Program-made: the position numbers and the translations under genes | Assembly (NCBI GenBank): GCA_003527555.1 | Contig: DPWT01000209.1 | Coordinates: 1 to 18,374 of the forward strand | Reading direction: 5' to 3' | DNA length: 18,374 nt | Source of the DNA: Verrucomicrobiales bacterium | GTDB taxonomy: Bacteria; Verrucomicrobiota; Verrucomicrobiia; Verrucomicrobiales; Akkermansiaceae | The notes under the pieces: generated by a model | Seen by the model: only the letters and a program-made list of their open reading frames with translations | What the model was told of the DNA's origin: nothing | The model's database searches: none | In this document: in pieces, positions 15,059-18,374 of the stretch | Numbering within the stretch: position 1 is the stretch's first letter | Layout: each line of letters begins with the position of its first letter

Positions 15059-16354
15059 TTAATCCACCCTGATACTTACTGATTTTCCGTGAGCATCAAG
15101 CCCCTCGACACGGGCAAATGTTTCCACGGTCGCTAGGGATTTTTTCAATGCTTTCTGGTTCATTCTTACAACACTCGCGCGACGTTGGAACTGATCAGCG
15201 CGCAAACCGGAGAAGGATTTTCCCGACCCTCCAGTGGGAAGGGTATGACTTGGGCCAGCAACAAAATCACCTACAGCAACAGCCGCTAATGAACCAACGT
15301 AAATTGCTCCAGCATTACGTATTTCGGCTAACCACCTATCTTCATCTTCGACCACGAGCGACAAGTGCTCAGGCGCATAGGTATTACAAATATCGACTGC
15401 GTCCTGCAGACTCTTAGTATGTAGACAAAAAGTGTTCTTATTCAGAACCTCACGAATATATTTCTCGCGGTTCAGCGTAGGCACTTGCTTTTCAATTTCC
15501 TTCTCTACCTGAACTAATAATCGTTTTGAGTTAGTTACAAATCCCACCACACTATCACCAGAGTGCTCAGCTTGAGCTAACATATCTGCAGCAATAAATT
15601 TTGCGTTCGCAGACTTGTCGGCAACGATCAAGACTTCACTCGGACCAGGCAATAGATCAATACTGACAGCACCCACAAGCTGGCGTTTGGCCTCAACCAC
15701 AAAAACATTTCCTGGCCCAAATATTTTTTCGACAGGAGCTACTGTTTTAGTTCCCAATGACATAGCGGCAATCGCCTGAGCACCACCAATTTTGATAATC
15801 TCCGTAGCGCCACTTTCGACGAGTGCATAAAGTAGTGCTGGGTTAATTTTACCATCTTTTCCTGCGGGCGTGGCTGCTAAAATTTGAGGCACTTCAGCCG
15901 CCTGCGCAAACGCTGCCGTCATTAGTGCAGATGAAACCAATGGAGCTTTACCTCCTGGAACATAAACCCCAACACGATCGTATGGAATAAATCGCTCCCC
16001 TATTTCTACACCCTCGTGGTTCTTTGCTTTCCAGTTCTTACGCATGCTTCGTTTGGCAAACGCATGAATATTTCGCTTACTGGTGGCTACTGCTTTCTTC
16101 AGGTCTTCATCAACAGCATCGTAAGCGTCATCAATCTCTTTGGAACTCACAAACAAGGAACTTGTAGTAAATTTTAGACCATCAAACTTTTGAGTGTATT
16201 CAAAGACTGCCTTATTGCCCCGCTTTTGCACATCAGCAATAATTGAAGAAACGATATCCTCTACCTTCTTGCCTGCTGTGCCCGGAACAGCACGACGATC
16301 TAGTTTTTTTACGAACCGCGGATAACCTGTATCCTTGTAACTGAGCACATTCAT
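15059..16354 (-). CDS. hisD: Histidinol dehydrogenase
   Basis: This Zn-dependent enzyme performs the last two steps of histidine synthesis, oxidising histidinol to histidine with two NAD+. The product is 431 residues with the start chosen here (E. coli HisD has 434). Visible landmarks are DRVGVYVPGGKAPLVSSALM, IFGPGNVFVVEAKR, the GPSEVLIVAD stretch, LAQAEHSGDS with the Gln and His expected to bind zinc, YAPEHLSL with the catalytic Glu-His pair, VAGPSHTLPTGG with another zinc-ligand region, and the C-terminal GLDAHGKSV. I prefer the ATG at 16354 (MNVLSYKDTGYP), which matches the usual HisD beginning; a GTG at 16369 would add five residues. It follows the anti-sigma gene by 66 bases on the same strand without other his genes nearby, so whether it belongs to that transcript is unclear. 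Confidence 0.95.
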   Translation of the reverse strand: MNVLSYKDTGYPRFVKKLDRRAVPGTAGKKVEDIVSSIIADVQKRGNKAVFEYTQKFDGLKFTTSSLFVSSKEIDDAYDAVDEDLKKAVATSKRNIHAFAKRSMRKNWKAKNHEGVEIGERFIPYDRVGVYVPGGKAPLVSSALMTAAFAQAAEVPQILAATPAGKDGKINPALLYALVESGATEIIKIGGAQAIAAMSLGTKTVAPVEKIFGPGNVFVVEAKRQLVGAVSIDLLPGPSEVLIVADKSANAKFIAADMLAQAEHSGDSVVGFVTNSKRLLVQVEKEIEKQVPTLNREKYIREVLNKNTFCLHTKSLQDAVDICNTYAPEHLSLVVEDEDRWLAEIRNAGAIYVGSLAAVAVGDFVAGPSHTLPTGGSGKSFSGLRADQFQRRASVVRMNQKALKKSLATVETFARVEGLDAHGKSVSIRVD

Positions 16355-16420
16355 AAACTGCACATACACTCTGATTGGGTAATCTGCAAGCGTCTGACAA
16401 TCCTATGTTTGGTAGTTGAC

Positions 16421-17245
16421 TTAGGATGCCTTGGCAATTGCAACAACATCCTGCTGTTTGGAAACCACAACACCACCTGGCTGTTCCATAGTAATAACAA
16501 AAGCTTTTGGGTTTGTAATAACAAGGGGATTGTTAATAGCGATGACTGCCGTGCTTTGGCCTTCTGGGATATCAAATACCCCGCCGTCCACGGGTTTCGT
16601 ATCACGTGTTGGGTCAACAATCCAAAGTTGATATTGTTTTTTGCTGGGGTCATTGACTGGAAGATTGCTCAAAGTCATATATCCCTCCTGTAGCTCATCA
16701 CTCCAGACCACTTTACCAGTCATTTTGTTGTAGCTATCAGTACCACCAAAATCAAGTTCGACCAAATTCTTGGTATTGCTCAGGATAGCATCACGAGCCT
16801 CTTCAGGCGAAGGGTTAAGCGCGATCGCAGGGATTGGCTGATCTGTGTTAAGCCCACCATCTTGAGTAAGAGAATTTACTACAAACAGAATCGCGAATAA
16901 TGCTGCAATTGCCCATGGTACCTGTGGGGTAGAAACTGCGCGTTTCCATGCCGATAGTTTCACAATATTGTCCGCATCATTCAGTTCTGCATGGTCATCA
17001 GCCACAGTAAACTTTGAAATATCTTCCTGGAGCTGCTTCATCAGACTGTCCGATAGCTCAGTTTCTTGGTCGTGTGATAGCTCCGCCTCAATCGCGGCAG
17101 CCGTCAGCTCGAGTGATAGGTCAACCGCGCAGCTTGGGTCCTTTGAAAGGCTTTCCCACTGTTGCAACTCCTCGGCATCAAGATCGCCTAGGATACGTCC
17201 GGCTTCGAGCTCTTCGAAGTGCTTTAGTAGTTCTTGGTTAATCAT
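16421..17245 (-). CDS. RskA-type transmembrane anti-sigma factor
   Basis: This 274-residue protein has a cytoplasmic N-terminal half (1-107) beginning MINQELLKHFEELEAGRILG, which should bind and hold the partner ECF sigma factor, one membrane helix (about 108-126, VPWAIAALFAILFVVNSL) and an extracytoplasmic RskA domain (about 175-270). The latter is recognisable from MTGKVVWSDELQEGYMTLSN (175-194), the YQLWIVD strand (205-211) and the closing VVITMEQPGG-type strand (here FVITMEQPGG, 249-258). The zinc HxxxCxxC motif of ZAS anti-sigma factors is absent; the only cysteine is C39. Such proteins release the sigma factor after regulated proteolysis. The start codon overlaps the sigma stop by 4 bases (ATGA at 17245-17242), so translation is coupled and the pair belongs together. 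Confidence 0.88.
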   Translation of the reverse strand: MINQELLKHFEELEAGRILGDLDAEELQQWESLSKDPSCAVDLSLELTAAAIEAELSHDQETELSDSLMKQLQEDISKFTVADDHAELNDADNIVKLSAWKRAVSTPQVPWAIAALFAILFVVNSLTQDGGLNTDQPIPAIALNPSPEEARDAILSNTKNLVELDFGGTDSYNKMTGKVVWSDELQEGYMTLSNLPVNDPSKKQYQLWIVDPTRDTKPVDGGVFDIPEGQSTAVIAINNPLVITNPKAFVITMEQPGGVVVSKQQDVVAIAKAS

Positions 17246-17829
17246 GACATGTATGAGGTTGATGGTTCTCCTGCTCCGAGATGTTGCAGCTTGTTACGTG
17301 CTTCAATTAAGCCCCGCCGTAAGCGGGTTTTAATAGTTCCTAAGGGAAGACCTGTTTTGTCAGCTATTTCGGGGTGGGTCATTCCTTGTTCAAAATGGAA
17401 GAAAAAAATCTGTTGTGTGTCCTCTGGTAATTGTTTGATGACCTCTCGAACGTCTTCACCTGCCGAATAGGCAACACTGGGCGGTTCAGTAGTGAGCTGG
17501 GTTAACAATTCAGCGTCCGGCAAAGGATCTAGCTGGGGACGGCGGCTCTCTTTACGCGCATAATCAATCGCACGCCGCCTTGCAAGCATGCCGATGAATG
17601 TGCTTTCGGTTGCGATTGCTGGGTCGTAACGTTTTGCAGATTTCCAGAGCTCTACAAAAGTCTCTTGGACTACGTCCTCAGCAGATGAATGGTCTCGCAC
17701 ATAACGTTTGGCGATTGTCCAGACTAGTCCGCTGTATTTTTTGATGCAATGTTCCATGGCGCGTTCAATTCCCAGAGCTACTTTCTGTAGAATTCCACCG
17801 TCTGATTGATCTGGTAAATTGTTTGACAC
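17242..17829 (-). CDS. ECF-type RNA polymerase sigma factor
   Basis: This sigma-70 family protein of the extracytoplasmic-function type contains region 2 (CIKKYSGLVWTIAKRYV, then SAEDVVQETFVELWKSA and the -10-binding helix with ARRRAIDYARKE) and region 4 (LPEDTQQIFFFHFEQGMTHP, followed by GTIKTRLRRGLIEAR as the helix-turn-helix that reads the -35). The open frame could begin at TTG 17868, but those bases form the -35 hexamer of a very good promoter, so I place the start at GTG 17829, giving 195 residues. An in-frame ATG at 17757 is a less likely alternative because it would leave only a few residues before region 2. It overlaps the anti-sigma gene by 4 bases and lies downstream of the fasciclin gene, its probable target or trigger. 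Confidence 0.88.
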   Translation of the reverse strand: MSNNLPDQSDGGILQKVALGIERAMEHCIKKYSGLVWTIAKRYVRDHSSAEDVVQETFVELWKSAKRYDPAIATESTFIGMLARRRAIDYARKESRRPQLDPLPDAELLTQLTTEPPSVAYSAGEDVREVIKQLPEDTQQIFFFHFEQGMTHPEIADKTGLPLGTIKTRLRRGLIEARNKLQHLGAGEPSTSYMS

Positions 17830-17838
17830 GAACGGTGA

Positions 17839-17868
17839 ATTAAAAACTTTAGCTAGAAAAAATGTCAA
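17839..17868 (-). promoter_or_regulatory. Strong promoter of the sigma/anti-sigma operon, near-leaderless
   Basis: On the minus strand a perfect TTGACA (17868-17863) is followed by an 18-base spacer and TTTAAT (17844-17839, 5/6). The expected start point is about 17832, only two or three bases before the GTG at 17829. This looks like a housekeeping-type rather than ECF-type promoter (no GGAAC-like -35), suggesting basal expression and control by the anti-sigma factor. Confidence 0.65.
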
Positions 17869-17870
17869 TC

Positions 17871-17900
17871 CCTAATGTTGGATTTGGAACCAACATTAGG
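17871..17900 (-). terminator. Perfect 11-bp inverted repeat between fasciclin and sigma genes
   Basis: CCTAATGTTGG (17871-17881) and CCAACATTAGG (17890-17900) form a perfect 11-bp stem with an 8-base loop. In the direction of transcription it comes 24 bases after the fasciclin stop and is followed by GATTGACA and then six U residues. It can terminate the fasciclin transcript; since it touches the -35 box of the sigma promoter it could also be an operator. Confidence 0.7.
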
Positions 17901-17924
17901 AGATTGGTTTATAATTACAGGTTG

Positions 17925-18374
17925 TTACTTAGAAGGAGGAAGAATAACGTTATCGATTACGTGAATGACTCCGTTCGTGCAATTGATATCTGCCGTTACA
18001 ACTTTAGCTGAATCATTTAAGACCAGTGCACCACCTTTAACTGCGAGTTTGATGTCCTTCTTGTTAAGTGCAGGTGCCTTTGTAAGGGTAACAGCTTGCT
18101 TTGCCATGACTTTACCTGAAACAACGTGGTAGGTGAGAATGTCGATGAGCTTACTCTTGTTTTCTGGCTTAAGAAGTGATTCCACCGTGCCTTTTGGTAA
18201 TTTAGCAAATGCTGCGTCTGTTGGAGCAAACACGGTAAATGGCCCCGCACCTTTCATGGTGTCAATTAGGCCAGCTGCTTTCAGGGCGGCAGCAAGAGTA
18301 TTGAAGGAGCCCGCGGCTACGGCGGTGTCAACGATGTCTTTCGGGGCCTGCTTACTTTCTGCACTGGCAGGAGT
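17925..18374 (-). CDS. Fasciclin-domain secreted protein, N-terminus beyond window
   Basis: The frame runs open to the window edge: upstream of the internal ATG at 18257 it continues with [20 protein letters not shown] and further residues that form the first helix and strand of a fasciclin domain. The ATG is therefore not the start, and the signal peptide must lie outside. Within the 149 visible residues are the conserved fasciclin segments: [17 protein letters not shown], the H1 motif [50 protein letters not shown] and the C-terminal [10 protein letters not shown]. Bacterial members are short single-domain secreted or surface proteins linked to adhesion, and are often found with ECF sigma/anti-sigma pairs. 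The sigma-anti-sigma operon lies directly downstream after a hairpin. Confidence 0.93.
   Translation of the reverse strand, partial: TPASAESKQAPKDIVDTAVAAGSFNTLAAALKAAGLIDTMKGAGPFTVFAPTDAAFAKLPKGTVESLLKPENKSKLIDILTYHVVSGKVMAKQAVTLTKAPALNKKDIKLAVKGGALVLNDSAKVVTADINCTNGVIHVIDNVILPPSK

Noticed and set aside
16355..16369. GTG 16369 as hisD start
   Set aside because: The ATG at 16354 gives the usual HisD beginning (MNVLSYKD) and no ribosome site favours the GTG.
16968..17333. 121-codon plus-strand Ser-rich ORF
   Set aside because: It is antisense to the coupled sigma/anti-sigma genes and its composition is that of a shadow frame.
17830..17868. N-terminal extension of the sigma factor from TTG 17868
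   Set aside because: The TTG is part of a TTGACA -35 element with a matching -10 downstream, and the extra residues look unlike a sigma factor N-terminus.
17925..18257. ATG 18257 as start of the fasciclin gene
   Set aside because: The frame continues upstream with clear fasciclin sequence to the window edge; the ATG is internal.
1..18374. CRISPR array, prophage, insertion sequence or toxin-antitoxin system
   Set aside because: No spaced repeats, transposase, integrase, phage structural gene or small overlapping toxin/antitoxin pair was seen on either strand.

Overview
The window looks like a chromosomal segment of a Gram-negative bacterium, most probably from the PVC superphylum and, within it, Verrucomicrobiota. 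The signs are an LL-diaminopimelate aminotransferase (DapL) lysine route, a secreted protein ending in a short PEP-CTERM-like tail (VPETSS, hydrophobic helix, RKRK), an alpha/alpha-toroid prenyltransferase-like secreted protein, a lipoprotein-anchored multihaem cytochrome fused to TPRs, and almost no Shine-Dalgarno sequences. This placement is inferred from gene content, not from a marker-gene phylogeny. I see no tRNA, rRNA, CRISPR array, insertion sequence or phage gene, and no gap above 300 bases without a gene.

Layout. 1-1471: the 3' part of dapL (+) faces a small TM2-domain membrane protein (-), with a strong bidirectional terminator between them. 1548-5621 (+): a spermidine-synthase-like methyltransferase-fold protein, a periplasmic membrane-fusion (HlyD-like) adaptor with no transporter beside it, a secreted alpha/alpha-toroid protein, then a DNRLRE-type PEP-CTERM protein with its own promoter. 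5629-6690 (-): a protein of unknown function in which I can see the main landmarks of a protein-kinase-like fold. 6860-8692 (+): accB-accC, the biotin carrier and biotin carboxylase of acetyl-CoA carboxylase. 8809-9465 (+): a small lipoprotein resembling the CC0125/CC1285 family. 9483-11214 (-): a SMUG1-type uracil-DNA glycosylase followed by a membrane-anchored DUF4105 protein. 11277-15037 (+): a tight three-gene operon of a CPBP intramembrane protease, an octahaem cytochrome c lipoprotein with HEAT/TPR tail, and a small membrane protein. 15059-18374 (-): a fasciclin-domain protein (N-terminus outside the window), an ECF sigma factor, an RskA-type anti-sigma factor, and hisD.

The most interesting part is the right end. 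Fasciclin gene, ECF sigma factor and RskA-like anti-sigma factor lie in line, which recalls the mycobacterial SigK-RskA system that controls the fasciclin proteins MPT70/MPT83. Between fasciclin and sigma genes sits a perfect 11-bp inverted repeat directly followed by a TTGACA-18-TTTAAT promoter. This promoter overlaps the longest possible sigma ORF start and shows that the real start is downstream, giving an almost leaderless transcript. Two other genes (TM2 at 1471, PEP-CTERM at 4905) also have their best -10 element only a few bases from the start codon, so leaderless transcription may be common here. The kinase-like protein and the CPBP/octahaem-TPR/membrane operon are the best candidates for undescribed biology.
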